From NCBI RefSeq assembly GCF_021655115.1, contig NZ_PPXY01000019.1, positions 124,001-188,000 on the forward strand: 64,000 nt of DNA, read 5' to 3'. Below the pieces are notes generated by a model, which saw only the letters and a program-made list of their open reading frames with translations, ran no database searches and had not been told where the DNA came from. This DNA comes from Clostridium sp. Cult3 (lineage in GTDB: Bacteria > Bacillota > Clostridia > Tissierellales > Tepidimicrobiaceae). Positions 41,660-51,388 of this stretch are shown in pieces (position 1 is the first letter of the stretch; every line of letters begins with the position of its first letter). The translations under genes were made by a program, and so were the position numbers.

Positions 41660-42961
41660 TTACTTCACCTCACCTAAGTTGTTTAATATACAGCCCTTCA
41701 AAGCTTCTGCCTTTTCTATATGAGCTTTTTCACCTATCATGTCATAGGGGGTTTTCTTCTGTTGAACCATATCTGCCAAAGGCTCAATATATTTCGTTTC
41801 CTCTTCTATTAGTCCCTCTCTAGCTATATCTATCAACCACTTGCTTATTTCATGAACAGTTTTATCCTTTACTTTTCCGTCTAACCCCTTTTCAATGATA
41901 CTCTCTTTAGCTTTATCCATATGCTCCATATTTATATCCTTAATACGGTTATATACCTGATTTAAATTATCCTCATCATATAGTATTCCCTTCCATAGGG
42001 CCATAGCAGATAAATTTAATGGATAAGGTACCGCATCCATCATCCGAATTTCTACATACTTTTTAGTCCTTACATCGGGGAAGAACATTGTAAGTGCATG
42101 CTCTAACTCCTCCATAGAATAATCTTCTGGATTAAATATTTCTTTATAAAGTTTACTTCCTGTAAAATACATATCCTTCCCATTATCCATGAAAATAGGT
42201 GGTCCATTTAATATATATTCTGCATATTTTCTATATCCAAAATCATCATCAAAAGCACTATACACTATGCCAGATCTATCCTTATCACAATTCTCCCATA
42301 TATGGGCCCTTAGGTTGTGCCTTCCCCAAGGTTCCCCTTCAAAATAATAGGCATTGTCAAATAGGGCATATACTACTGGAGATAAAGCATTGGCTACCTT
42401 GAACTTTTTTATATAATCCTCTTCCGAACTATAATCAAAGGCCAACTGTAAAGAAGCAGTACCCTTCATCATATTGTGGGCATGAACTCCCTTGTCTTTA
42501 AAGTAATTAAACATATAATCGTATCTCTTCTTAGGGAGTATTTTTATATCGGAAATCTGTGTCTCTGGGTGATAGCCTACTGCAATCAATCCTTGATTCT
42601 TTTTTTCTAAAATAGGTAGTATCTCCTTTAAAAAGCTAAAATACTCCTTTTCTATATCCCTTATGCATCTTTGGGCTACTACACTGAGCTCTAACTGACT
42701 TCCTGGTTCTAAAGTCACCGTTTTGATTCCATTGTTTAATCCAAGTAAATACTTCCCTTCATATACCCCTTTCCACCCATTGGCTTCCAATTCCTTTAAT
42801 GTTTCTTCCACGCCACCATCTCCATAATAGGAAATGGTTTCAAGGGTATTAAGATCTATTACAAAATGTTCCATTTCTATACCTATTCTAAAATCCTCTC
42901 TATCCTTTTCGTTGTCTCTAAAATATTTGGCTATCTCTTCTACTTGCCTTATATATTTCAA
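41660..42961 (-). CDS. Glutamate-cysteine ligase family protein (GCS2 type)
   Basis: A protein of about 433 residues with GCS2-type landmarks: IGIEMEHFVID near the N-terminus, LEPGSQLELS (substrate/ATP site), an MMKGTASLQLAFDYSSEEDY segment, and RTKKYVEIRMMDAVPYPLN. Such enzymes form gamma-glutamyl-cysteine or related amides. The start is probably TTG at 42961, preceded by GAGAGGAG; TTG at 42967 or 42982 are alternatives. Coupled to the ATP-grasp gene, it suggests a glutathione-like pathway in an anaerobe. Confidence 0.8.
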   Translation of the reverse strand: MKYIRQVEEIAKYFRDNEKDREDFRIGIEMEHFVIDLNTLETISYYGDGGVEETLKELEANGWKGVYEGKYLLGLNNGIKTVTLEPGSQLELSVVAQRCIRDIEKEYFSFLKEILPILEKKNQGLIAVGYHPETQISDIKILPKKRYDYMFNYFKDKGVHAHNMMKGTASLQLAFDYSSEEDYIKKFKVANALSPVVYALFDNAYYFEGEPWGRHNLRAHIWENCDKDRSGIVYSAFDDDFGYRKYAEYILNGPPIFMDNGKDMYFTGSKLYKEIFNPEDYSMEELEHALTMFFPDVRTKKYVEIRMMDAVPYPLNLSAMALWKGILYDEDNLNQVYNRIKDINMEHMDKAKESIIEKGLDGKVKDKTVHEISKWLIDIAREGLIEEETKYIEPLADMVQQKKTPYDMIGEKAHIEKAEALKGCILNNLGEVK

Positions 42962-43041
42962 TTTCAATCTCCTCTCTATCAACTTTCATTTTTATTCTGT
43001 ATATCCATATAATATATTTATACCCATTGAAGGTATTATTA

Positions 43042-43072
43042 AAATAAAAAAAGCCTGATTCTAAAATCAGAC
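43042..43072 (-). terminator. Terminator after ybaK
   Basis: CTGATT/AATCAG stem (43055-43060 with 43065-43070) preceded on the plus strand by an A-run (43041-43052), i.e. hairpin plus T-run for the leftward ybaK gene. Confidence 0.65.
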
Positions 43073-43548
43073 TATTTTATTAAATCTACTATAGTAGCTT
43101 TAGTTATTTTCTTTAATTTCTCTACCCTCAACTCCATCTGAACTCCTATTCTCCCACCGCTAATCACCATGGTATCTAAACTTAAAGCTGATTCATGTAT
43201 AAAGGTGAGATATTCCTTTTTCATTCCAATAGGTGAACAACCTCCCCTAATATATCCTGTATACTTGGTTATATCCTTTACATGAATCATCTCTACCTTT
43301 TTTTCTCCTGTTGCCTTTGCAGCTTTCTTAAGATCTAATTCCTCTGCTACAGGAATTATAAATACAAATATACTCCCACTGCTCCCTTGGGCTACTAAGG
43401 TCTTAAACACCTCTTTAGGATCTTTCCCAATCTTTTCAGCAACGGAAATTCCATCTATTTTCCCATCGATATTGGTATAAGTTATAATATCATATTCTAT
43501 ATGGTGATTATCCAATATACGCATAGCATTAGTCTTCGTTTTAGTCAT
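43072..43548 (-). CDS. ybaK: YbaK-type Cys-tRNA(Pro) deacylase
   Basis: A 158-residue protein of the YbaK/EbsC editing family, which hydrolyses cysteine mis-attached to tRNA-Pro. Recognisable parts: KTNAMRILD at the N-terminus, VFKTLVA, VIPVAEELDLKKAAKA-like (FIIPVAEELDLKKAA), GYIRGGCSPIGMKK and the terminal GRIGVQMEL. AGGAG precedes the ATG. Single gene with its own terminator. Confidence 0.93.
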   Translation of the reverse strand: MTKTKTNAMRILDNHHIEYDIITYTNIDGKIDGISVAEKIGKDPKEVFKTLVAQGSSGSIFVFIIPVAEELDLKKAAKATGEKKVEMIHVKDITKYTGYIRGGCSPIGMKKEYLTFIHESALSLDTMVISGGRIGVQMELRVEKLKKITKATIVDLIK

Positions 43549-43575
43549 TTGATTCTCCTTCTTCTATGATTTTAT

Positions 43576-45219
43576 CTATCCTAATTCTTCTAAAGATATA
43601 TCAAAGGATCTTTTCCATAAAACTAGATTCAAAGCAATCAACACAAATATCAGTATATATGAACCATATTTATATACTGTAATACCAAAATGAGCAAAAG
43701 CTAAAGCTGCCAACATAAAAAATAAGGGTATGATAATAAGCCCTCCACTTTGATTGCTCATTTCAAAAGGCTCGGAAAAAGGCAATATTTTCTTCATCAT
43801 CTTAAAACATATTACAATATATAAAAGGATATTTAAAAACACTATAATTAAATCTAAAAATAACTTGCCTTTAAATGCTATCATAAATACTACACTTTGA
43901 AGAATATATAAAGGTAGCAAAAGGTTTAAAATAAAAGCTTTTATAGTACCTTTAAATATAGGTTCTGTACTATTCAACGGCATAGTCTTGTATACCCATG
44001 CTCCTTTGTACTTACTTGAATATCCTATAGTCATAAGTATAGTTGGAATCATAAGAGCAACAAAGTATATACTAAAATACCTTCTACTAGTCGATACATC
44101 TCCTACCCCTCCACTACTTGAATCCATAAGTAAGAATATAAATGGAAAGATCAATGAAAATCCTAGGGATGGATACACCCTGAGTTTAAATTCCCTTTCA
44201 TTTTTCATCATATTGGTAGCAAATCTAAAGAAGGTTCTCTCCTCTTTAGTCCTACATATCCATTGGGATATTAAGTGTTTAAGGCCTTTATCCTTTGCCT
44301 TAACTTCTCCACTAATGTTGTTAAGTTTTTGCAAATTGCTTTCAAAACTAGGAGTAAGTTTTGTGTACATGATTATTGCCAAAATGGGAACCGCTAATGC
44401 TAATATGGAAAAGGATAATATATAGAATTCATTGTTATGGTTTAAAATCAGCTCAAAAGGCGCCCCAAACCACATCGGAGGTATTAAATATTGCCACCAT
44501 TTTGGATTAAATTGTATGCCCATAATATCGCTAAAATCAAATAATCTTCCTATCAATTGATAGCCTATAGATAAAGTTATGGTCAGTAGTATTTGTACAT
44601 AATTTATTATATCCTTAAGTTTTTCCCCATCGAAAAACTTGAGTATTAATAGATATAATAAAGCAGTTAACGCCACTATCAGCAAATCCATCAATATTAT
44701 CTCAAATAAAAATATTATAAAAAAAGAAAATCCCCGTTGAAATAAAGAAACTATCAATGCCGGTCCAACAAAGAAAAAGGTTATAGATAACATATATATG
44801 ATTATGTGTATAGTCTTTGCCATACTTAATGTTTTACCACTTACTGGCTTTGAAAGAATTATATCCTTATCCCTTAAATCCAATAATACAGATGAAAAAT
44901 CTGAAATCAAAGTAGTCATCATCATGAACATGAGTATTCCAAATAAAAAGCTCATTTGAAATAGATAATTCCCTTCCATAAATACAAAGGGCACCAATAT
45001 TATTCCAAATATTATATATATCCATAGGGATTTTATGAAACTATTTTCTTCATTTTTTTTCTTTTTGTTAGAGTTATTCATCATCACCGTAGGGGTTCTC
45101 CTACCATCTAAGGTGAATTTTACCTGGAGTATCTTTCGCATAATAGGATAGTCCACTCCAGTTTTTTCAAATAATGGTTTAAACTTATCCAATAATCTTA
45201 ATACTTTAAAGTCCTTCAT
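43576..45219 (-). CDS. ABC transporter permease (ABC-2-like, 12 helices)
   Basis: A 547-residue membrane protein with about 12 hydrophobic segments in two halves separated by a large cytoplasmic loop (about residues 295-345). It follows the ATPase gene by three bases and therefore is its permease. The N-terminal 60 residues are soluble and charged. Substrate is not evident; the family includes exporters of lipids, peptides or drugs. Confidence 0.82.
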   Translation of the reverse strand: MKDFKVLRLLDKFKPLFEKTGVDYPIMRKILQVKFTLDGRRTPTVMMNNSNKKKKNEENSFIKSLWIYIIFGIILVPFVFMEGNYLFQMSFLFGILMFMMMTTLISDFSSVLLDLRDKDIILSKPVSGKTLSMAKTIHIIIYMLSITFFFVGPALIVSLFQRGFSFFIIFLFEIILMDLLIVALTALLYLLILKFFDGEKLKDIINYVQILLTITLSIGYQLIGRLFDFSDIMGIQFNPKWWQYLIPPMWFGAPFELILNHNNEFYILSFSILALAVPILAIIMYTKLTPSFESNLQKLNNISGEVKAKDKGLKHLISQWICRTKEERTFFRFATNMMKNEREFKLRVYPSLGFSLIFPFIFLLMDSSSGGVGDVSTSRRYFSIYFVALMIPTILMTIGYSSKYKGAWVYKTMPLNSTEPIFKGTIKAFILNLLLPLYILQSVVFMIAFKGKLFLDLIIVFLNILLYIVICFKMMKKILPFSEPFEMSNQSGGLIIIPLFFMLAALAFAHFGITVYKYGSYILIFVLIALNLVLWKRSFDISLEELG

Positions 45220-45222
45220 AGG

Positions 45223-46011
45223 CTACACTCCTTGTACTATGGATACTATTTCTTCTGCTATCTGCTTATGTTCCTTAAATCCAGTAAGCTCATTAAATAT
45301 CTCCTCTAGGGAACCATCCATAGACTTTTCTTTTAATTCATCAAAACTACCATCAGCTACAATTCTTCCATCATCAATTAATATTATCCTACTGCTTATC
45401 TTTTCAACTACCTCCATTATATGTGAAGAATAGAATATGGTTTTCCCTTGAGTTTTAAGCTCAGCTAATATCTCCTTAAAAACCATAACACTATTAGCAT
45501 CCATACCACTTAAGGGCTCATCAAAAAATAGTATATCTGGATCGTTTAGCAAACTAGATATTACAAGAACTTTTTGCCTCATTCCTTTGGAATAGGAAGA
45601 TATTCTAGAATCATAAACATTCTTTAAACCAAATAACTCCATCATTTTTTTTGCTTTTTCATCAGCTTCATCGTAATCCAGACCATATAGTTCGCCTATA
45701 AAGGTTAAATATTCCCTTCCTGTTAAGTTGTCATATATCTCTGCCGTTTCTGGAACATAGCCTATTCTTTTCTTATATTGTACATTTCCATTAGATATAT
45801 CATCCCCAAATATCCTTACTTCTCCCGTATATTCCTCAATAAGTCCCAGCATTATTTTAACCGTGGTGCTCTTTCCAGCGCCATTTGGCCCTATATACCC
45901 AATTATTTCCCCTTTATGAATGTCCAAATCTATTCCCTTCAATACCTTCTTAGTACCAAAGCTTTTTTGTAAATTCCTCATGGATATCACTGGATTGCTG
46001 TATAACTCCAA
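45223..46011 (-). CDS. ABC transporter ATP-binding protein
   Basis: A 262-residue ATPase of the ABC-2 exporter type: Walker A GPNGAGKST, Q-loop region VPETAEIYDNLTGREY, signature SYSKGM (variant of LSGGQ, common in this class), Walker B ILFFDEPLSGMD and H-loop SSHIM. The start is TTG at 46011, six bases after AAAGGGTG. Operon with the permease downstream. Confidence 0.9.
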   Translation of the reverse strand: MELYSNPVISMRNLQKSFGTKKVLKGIDLDIHKGEIIGYIGPNGAGKSTTVKIMLGLIEEYTGEVRIFGDDISNGNVQYKKRIGYVPETAEIYDNLTGREYLTFIGELYGLDYDEADEKAKKMMELFGLKNVYDSRISSYSKGMRQKVLVISSLLNDPDILFFDEPLSGMDANSVMVFKEILAELKTQGKTIFYSSHIMEVVEKISSRIILIDDGRIVADGSFDELKEKSMDGSLEEIFNELTGFKEHKQIAEEIVSIVQGV

Positions 46012-46179
46012 CTATATCACCCTTTCCATATATATTTATTTTCATTTATTTTATCATATACAACTAGATAAATAAACGATGTAATTTAAATGATATTTTG
46101 ATTATACTGTAAATCCTTTGTATATTTTTCATTAACTTACCCAAACTAATCTTAACTATAATTAACTGGAGGTTTTGAA

Positions 46180-46383
46180 ATGCAGATATCAGCAAGAAAT
46201 CAATTAAAAGCTACAATAAAAGAGGTGACCAAAGGACCTGTATCTACAGAAATTGTGCTAGATGTAGGAGGCCAGACAATGGCAGCTTCAATCACTACTA
46301 CATCTGCTAACAACCTAAATCTAAACATTGGAGATAATGTAACTGCACTAGTTAAAGCATCTTCAGTTATGATTATGAAATAA
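46180..46383 (+). CDS. mop: Molbindin (Mop) TOBE-domain oxyanion-binding protein
   Basis: A 67-residue single TOBE domain (SARNQLKATIKEVTKGPVSTE, LNIGDNVTALVKASSVMI). Such proteins assemble into hexamers that store molybdate or tungstate, or bind pterin. CTGGAGG precedes the ATG at normal spacing. It is monocistronic, divergent from an ABC transporter and followed by a terminator. It fits the tungsten/molybdenum theme of the window, although it lies 7 kb from the cofactor operon. Confidence 0.93.
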   Translation: MQISARNQLKATIKEVTKGPVSTEIVLDVGGQTMAASITTTSANNLNLNIGDNVTALVKASSVMIMK

Positions 46384-46399
46384 GAACTATCAATCGTAT

Positions 46400-46436
46400 A
46401 AAAAAAATGGCCATAGTCAAGTATGCCATCTTTTTA
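46400..46436. terminator. Terminator between mop and purC-like gene
   Basis: ATGGC-c-ATA pairs with TAT-GCCAT (46407-46415 with 46422-46429, one bulge), with an A-run before and TTTTT after, so it can serve both convergent genes. Confidence 0.75.
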
Positions 46437-46464
46437 TATATGATTGTGTAAATTGAACTCATTG

Positions 46465-47151
46465 TTAATTTTTTAAGATTAACCCTTCTAGCTCTAGGGG
46501 CTCAATATACTTACCCTCTTTATAGGCCCTCATATTCCCACCGGATATTTCATCGATTAAAGCAACCTTCCCTTCTTCACCGATTCTACCAAATTCTAAT
46601 TTAATATCGTAAAGTTCAATTCCTTTTTTAGCTAATTCCTCTTTTATTAGATTACTAATTTTTATAGTAAGCTCCTTTAATATTTTGTACTCATCATGGG
46701 ACAGTATTCCTAGCATATGAAGAGCATCTTCTGTAATAGGAGGATCTTGACGCTTATCATCCTTTAGGGTTATTTCTACGAAGGCATCTAAAGTTTGTCC
46801 CTCTGTGGCATATAATCCGTAACGTCGTATAAAGCTTCCTACTGCTCTATAGCGACATATAACCTCTAGACCATAGCCAAATACTTCAGCAGGTTTTACG
46901 GTCATTGTAGCATCATCAATATTGGCATCTATGTAATGGGTTGGTATTCCTTCCTTCTTTAATATTTCAAAAAAGTGTTTCGATAATTTAAGGCCTGATC
47001 TACCTGCCCCTTCAATAGTTAGACCTACAGTATTAGCTCCCGGATCAAATACCCCATCTTCACCAGTTACATCATCTTTAAATTTTAAAAGATAATTTCC
47101 ATCTTCTAATTCATAAACATCTTTTGTTTTTCCCCTATTAATAAGTTTCAT
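46465..47151 (-). CDS. purC: PurC-type SAICAR synthetase, divergent
   Basis: A 228-residue protein of the SAICAR synthetase fold, which joins CAIR and aspartate in purine synthesis. Family features: GKTKDVYEL, YLLKFKDDVTG, EVICRYRAVGSFIRRYG, DPPITED and VALIDEISGGNMR. Compared with usual clostridial PurC, the loop after the ATP-binding strand (FDPGANTVGLTIEGAGR) and the AAGS-like segment (RAVGSF) differ, and no other pur gene is nearby. It may be a diverged or stand-alone paralogue; substrate should be regarded as probable, not certain. Confidence 0.8.
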   Translation of the reverse strand: MKLINRGKTKDVYELEDGNYLLKFKDDVTGEDGVFDPGANTVGLTIEGAGRSGLKLSKHFFEILKKEGIPTHYIDANIDDATMTVKPAEVFGYGLEVICRYRAVGSFIRRYGLYATEGQTLDAFVEITLKDDKRQDPPITEDALHMLGILSHDEYKILKELTIKISNLIKEELAKKGIELYDIKLEFGRIGEEGKVALIDEISGGNMRAYKEGKYIEPLELEGLILKN

Positions 47152-47337
47152 ATATATTTACTCCTTCAAATTAAATTTTAGTACAATATACTATATATTA
47201 TATATCAACTTTTTTTATATTATCAATTATATTTTAATGTCAAATTTATAAAATAACTAAGACTGTAGGAAAGAATAAAAAAAAATGATATAATAGAGTG
47301 AATCATATTAAATTCTCACTTAGAGAGGGTGATTAAT

Positions 47338-48009
47338 ATGAATATCCTAGTTGTTGATGATGAAAGACTTATAGTAAAAGGTCTTAAGCACAGTTTAGAA
47401 CAACAAGGCTATAATGTACTTACCGCCTATAGTGGAGTTGAAGCTTTAGATAGTATACGGAACGATAAAGTGGATTTTATCATTTTAGATCTAATGCTTC
47501 CTGATATAGATGGGATGATGTTGTGTAAAAGGATTAGGGAAAACTACGACATACCTATACTGATGCTTACAGCAAAGGACGGGGATTATGATAAGATTTT
47601 AGGATTTGAATTTGGCGCTGACGACTATATGACAAAACCCTTTAATACACTAGAACTTATAGCTCGAATAAAAGCAATAACTAGAAGAGTTGAAATAAAA
47701 AAAGAAGATATGATATTATCATTAGGAGAGTTGACTATTAGCTGGGGTGAAAGAAAAATCTATATAGATGATGAGGAGATAAAACTAACCCAAAAGGAAT
47801 TTGACATGCTCTATTTATTAGCTAAAAATCCTGGTAGAGTATTTACCAGGGAAGAGATATTTAACCAGATTTGGGAAGAAGAACCCTTAGACATAAGGAC
47901 TATAGATGTCCATATTAAAAACCTTAGGGAAAAAATTGAATCAAATTTTAAGAAACCCAAGTACATTATGACAAAATGGGGGGTTGGCTATTATTTCAAT
48001 AAGATTTAA
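47338..48009 (+). CDS. OmpR/PhoB-family response regulator
   Basis: A 223-residue regulator: receiver domain with phosphoacceptor Asp in DFIILDLMLPDIDG, KPF loop (MTKPFNTLEL), and a winged-helix DNA-binding domain (LTQKEFDMLYLLAKNPGRVFTREEI, RTIDVHIKNLREKIE). The ATG at 47338 follows GAGAGGG; the GTG at 47329 is too close. It overlaps the kinase gene by 26 bases. Confidence 0.93.
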   Translation: MNILVVDDERLIVKGLKHSLEQQGYNVLTAYSGVEALDSIRNDKVDFIILDLMLPDIDGMMLCKRIRENYDIPILMLTAKDGDYDKILGFEFGADDYMTKPFNTLELIARIKAITRRVEIKKEDMILSLGELTISWGERKIYIDDEEIKLTQKEFDMLYLLAKNPGRVFTREEIFNQIWEEEPLDIRTIDVHIKNLREKIESNFKKPKYIMTKWGVGYYFNKI

Positions 48010-49393
48010 AATGCTCATTATATATAGCATTATAATTTTATTAGTTTTTTCCATATTCGGTATAATGGTATTAAACAATTATAAAACTAAACGTATAAAA
48101 AACGAAGAAATACGGTTGTTTCAGACGGCTAATATAGTTGCCGATACCTATAAAGGAAATATGGAAGATATAGTATTTGCAAGGATCATGGTAAAAAGTT
48201 ATGGGAAACAAGCCAATGCCAGAATACTGGTAGTGGATGCTAATAAAAAAGTATTAATAGATAATTATAATAGCTACATTGGTAAAACTTTAGACAATGA
48301 TGAAATAAAATATAGTCTTAAGGGCAAATCTAAATCTGGACTGTATAGCATAGATCAGAAGACAGTCCTCCAACTATCAGTACCTGTAACCATGAATACC
48401 GGTCTTGAAACAAAAGCTATAGGCGCTGTACTCATATCCGCCTCCATGGAATCAATAGATTCTGATATTGAACATTTAAGAAAAGATATACTAACAATTT
48501 CAGCTTTTGCATTAGCAATAGCACTAATATTAACAGCTATTGCATCAAACAATATGACAAAGCCTTTGAGAAGTTTAATACATGGGGTAGAAAGAGTTTC
48601 GTCTGGCGATTTAGGATATAAAGTAGAGAAGAGCTCTAGGGATGAAATTGGTCAACTTGTAGATTCTTTTAACAATATGAGTCATAGGCTTTATAGTGTA
48701 GAAAAAAATAGGAAAAAGTTTATAAATAGTATATCCCATGAACTAAAAACTCCCCTTACTTCCATCAGAGTTTTGATAGAGTCCCTATCTATGGGGACTA
48801 ATGATTTAGAAACCTACGAAGAATATTTAATAGATATATACGAAGAGACCAAAAGAATGGAAGATCTAGTTAATTATCTAATGGGCTCTTTGAAACTTGA
48901 AGATATTATGTTGGACATAGGTGAAGAAGATATTGGACAAATAGTTGAGGATACGGTTAAGCTTATGCAACCTTATGCTGAAAAAAATAATGTAATATTA
49001 AAACTGGATAATGCTAATATTAATGGCATAAGAATTAAATGCGATAAAGATAGAATAAAAGAAGTCCTTATCAATTTAATCGATAATGGCATTAAATATA
49101 AAGACGAAAAGAAGGAACACCACTTTATAGCAATAACCATAAGGAATCATAAAGATTATATTTCCTTAGTCATAGAAGATAACGGTTTGGGTATCCAAAA
49201 GGAAAATATACCCAATCTATTTGAGAGGGGATTTAGAGTCTTAGAAGGCAATGTTTCAAATGATAAAAATATAGAAGGATATGGTATTGGACTGGCAGTA
49301 GTAAAAAGTATTTTAGATAAGCATAACTGGTCCATATCTGTAGATAGTACTTTAGGAACAGGTAGCATTTTTACCATAATAGCACCTATCTAA
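47984..49393 (+). CDS. Sensor histidine kinase (HAMP, HisKA, HATPase)
   Basis: A kinase of up to 469 residues. Helix 1 (about 10-30) and helix 2 (about 168-190) enclose an extracellular sensor domain; then HAMP (NNMTKPLRSLIHGVERVSSGDLGYKV), HisKA with ISHELKTPLTS, and the ATPase boxes (NLIDNGIKY, DNGLGIQ, GYGIGLAVV). The start is uncertain: TTG at 47984 abuts GGGGGG, whereas ATG at 48011 lies just after the response-regulator stop. The downstream GerMN lipoprotein may belong to its regulon. Confidence 0.9.
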   Translation: MAIISIRFKMLIIYSIIILLVFSIFGIMVLNNYKTKRIKNEEIRLFQTANIVADTYKGNMEDIVFARIMVKSYGKQANARILVVDANKKVLIDNYNSYIGKTLDNDEIKYSLKGKSKSGLYSIDQKTVLQLSVPVTMNTGLETKAIGAVLISASMESIDSDIEHLRKDILTISAFALAIALILTAIASNNMTKPLRSLIHGVERVSSGDLGYKVEKSSRDEIGQLVDSFNNMSHRLYSVEKNRKKFINSISHELKTPLTSIRVLIESLSMGTNDLETYEEYLIDIYEETKRMEDLVNYLMGSLKLEDIMLDIGEEDIGQIVEDTVKLMQPYAEKNNVILKLDNANINGIRIKCDKDRIKEVLINLIDNGIKYKDEKKEHHFIAITIRNHKDYISLVIEDNGLGIQKENIPNLFERGFRVLEGNVSNDKNIEGYGIGLAVVKSILDKHNWSISVDSTLGTGSIFTIIAPI

Positions 49394-49500
49394 TTTGTCA
49401 AAAATCTTTTTCTAATTCTTAATAGTTTCTTAATAAATATTCATGGGGTTTTAAAATTTATCTTGTATAATATAGATAAATAATGAAGGGAGTAGATAAT

Positions 49501-50103
49501 ATGAAAAAGATGTTTACTATACTTTTAATCATTGTGCTTACTTTAAGCTTAGTTGCTTGCAGCACTACTGAGAAACCATCAAGTGATAATATGATCGAAG
49601 AAGATGATAGTGATATAATAGATAAACAGGAGAACAATGAGTCAGAAGATGATAATCAGGTAGTAGAACCTACTCCAAAAACTGATGAAGAAGAGGTGGT
49701 TCTCTATTTTGCCAATAAAGAGTATATAGATACTGGGGATGAAAGCTTGGAAAAACTTATCCCAGAAAAAAGAGTTGTAAAATATGGAGATATATCCTTA
49801 GAAGAAGTCATTGTAAAAGAATTGATGAAAGGGCCAAAGAAAGATGATTTAAGTACAGTCATACCTTCAAGCATAAAATTATTGGGCGTAGAAGTATCTG
49901 ATGGCACGGCCTTTGTAAACTTTGCTCAAGAAGGTTTGTTCGGCGGCTCTATGCAAGAGGATTTTACAATAACACAAATAGTTAATAGCCTTTTAGAGTT
50001 GGATAATATAGAAAGGGTACAGTTTCTAATAGATGGGGAAAAGGCTGAATCTTTAATGGGCCATATTGATATATCAGAGCCCTTTGAAAGTATTGAAGAT
50101 TAA
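49501..50103 (+). CDS. GerMN-domain lipoprotein
   Basis: A 200-residue lipoprotein: signal peptide with lipobox SLVAC (Cys 20), an acidic linker (residues ~25-60, rich in Asp/Glu/Asn) and a GerMN domain (~65-180: VVLYFANKEYIDT, VVKELMKGPK-like VIVKELMKGPK, AFVNFAQE, QIVNSLLELDNIERVQFLIDG). GerM-type domains occur in sporulation and envelope proteins. GAAGGGAG precedes the ATG at 49501. It lies 107 bases after the kinase and ends at a strong terminator. Confidence 0.88.
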   Translation: MKKMFTILLIIVLTLSLVACSTTEKPSSDNMIEEDDSDIIDKQENNESEDDNQVVEPTPKTDEEEVVLYFANKEYIDTGDESLEKLIPEKRVVKYGDISLEEVIVKELMKGPKKDDLSTVIPSSIKLLGVEVSDGTAFVNFAQEGLFGGSMQEDFTITQIVNSLLELDNIERVQFLIDGEKAESLMGHIDISEPFESIED

Positions 50104-50143
50104 AAAAACCTCCTTCAAGGAATGTTCCTAGAAGGAGGTTTTT
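50104..50143 (+). terminator. Rho-independent terminator after the GerMN lipoprotein
   Basis: A perfect 13-bp stem (50104-50116 with 50131-50143) ending in TTTTT, starting right after the stop codon. Confidence 0.93.
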
Positions 50144-50228
50144 AAACAATAAAAGTTCTTATATGATAATATATATATAGGAGCAAAAATTAATTAATAA
50201 ACATCCTTATAGAAAGGAGAGATTTTAA

Positions 50229-51350
50229 ATAAACCAAAATAATACTAATATTGATTTAATAAAAAAAGAGAAGAAAAAAGTTATAAAAAATTTAATTGCC
50301 ACTGGTAAGAAGGATGGATTTCTTACCTATGATGAAATAATGGATTGTTTTGAAGATGTAGAGCTTGATGCTGATCAAATAGACGAGCTGTATCAGGGTT
50401 TAGAGGAGCTTGGAATCGATTTAGTCGAAAACGAAGATGAAGTAGAACTTGAAGATGATGTAGATAATCAAGATGATAAAGACGATGAACAAGTTAATGC
50501 ATCTATAGCTAAGGGGATAGATGTTGGTGATCCTGTTAAGATGTATTTAAAGGAGATAGGTAAGATCTCTCTGCTTACAAGAAACGAGGAAGTAGAGCTA
50601 GCAAAGAGAATAGAAGCAGGAGATGAAATGGCTAAAAGGGAATTAGCAGAAGCAAACTTAAGATTAGTAGTTAGCATTGCTAAAAAATATATAGGTAGAG
50701 GTATGTCTTTTTTGGATTTAATCCAGGAAGGAAATCTAGGCCTTATAAAGGCAGTAGAAAAATTTGATTATACTAAAGGTTATAAATTTAGTACCTATGC
50801 TACTTGGTGGATACGACAATCTATTACAAGATCTATTGCCGACCAAGGAAGAACTATTAGAGTGCCAGTTCACATGATAGAAAATATTAATAAACTTACA
50901 AGAATACAAAGACAACTGGTGCAGGAGCTTGGAAGAGAACCTTCTCCTAAAGAAATAGCAGAACAAATGAACATTGAAGTAGGCAAAGTCACTGATATGA
51001 TAAGAATAGCACAAAAACCTATATCCTTAGAAACGCCTATAGGGGAAGAGGAAGACAGTCAATTGGGGGATTTCATAGAGGACGATCATATCGACTCGCC
51101 AGATGCGGTAACTACACAGGTTATGCTTAAAGAGCAACTATTGGAAGTCCTAGACACTTTAACCCCTAGAGAACAACAGGTGCTAAGGTTAAGATTTGGT
51201 TTAGATGATGGAAGAACTAGAACATTGGAAGAAGTAGGAAACGTATTTGATGTTACTAGAGAAAGGATACGACAAATTGAAGCAAAGGCTCTCAGAAAAC
51301 TAAAACATCCAAGTAGAAGTAGAAAATTAAAGGATTATCTAGAAGAATAA
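50229..51350 (+). CDS. rpoD: Primary sigma factor RpoD (sigma-70), apparent AUA start
   Basis: A full-length RpoD of about 373 residues: region 1.1 ([17 protein letters not shown], residues ~23-75), region 1.2 ([11 protein letters not shown]), region 2 ([33 protein letters not shown]), region 3 and region 4 ([28 protein letters not shown]). Region 1.1 continues upstream of the first ATG (50340) to ATA at 50229, which lies nine bases after AAAGGAG and just after an in-frame stop; no ATG, GTG or TTG exists in between. The 50340 ATG has no ribosome site. Unusually, no dnaG is adjacent. It is monocistronic. Confidence 0.9.
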   Translation: MNQNNTNIDLIKKEKKKVIKNLIATGKKDGFLTYDEIMDCFEDVELDADQIDELYQGLEELGIDLVENEDEVELEDDVDNQDDKDDEQVNASIAKGIDVGDPVKMYLKEIGKISLLTRNEEVELAKRIEAGDEMAKRELAEANLRLVVSIAKKYIGRGMSFLDLIQEGNLGLIKAVEKFDYTKGYKFSTYATWWIRQSITRSIADQGRTIRVPVHMIENINKLTRIQRQLVQELGREPSPKEIAEQMNIEVGKVTDMIRIAQKPISLETPIGEEEDSQLGDFIEDDHIDSPDAVTTQVMLKEQLLEVLDTLTPREQQVLRLRFGLDDGRTRTLEEVGNVFDVTRERIRQIEAKALRKLKHPSRSRKLKDYLEE

Positions 51351-51388
51351 AACCAAGGAATGGAACAATATCCATTCCTTGGTTTTTT
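51351..51388. terminator. Bidirectional terminator between rpoD and the FMN reductase
   Basis: A perfect 14-bp stem (51351-51364 with 51371-51384) followed by TTTT; the leftward gene's stop codon lies at its edge. Confidence 0.92.
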
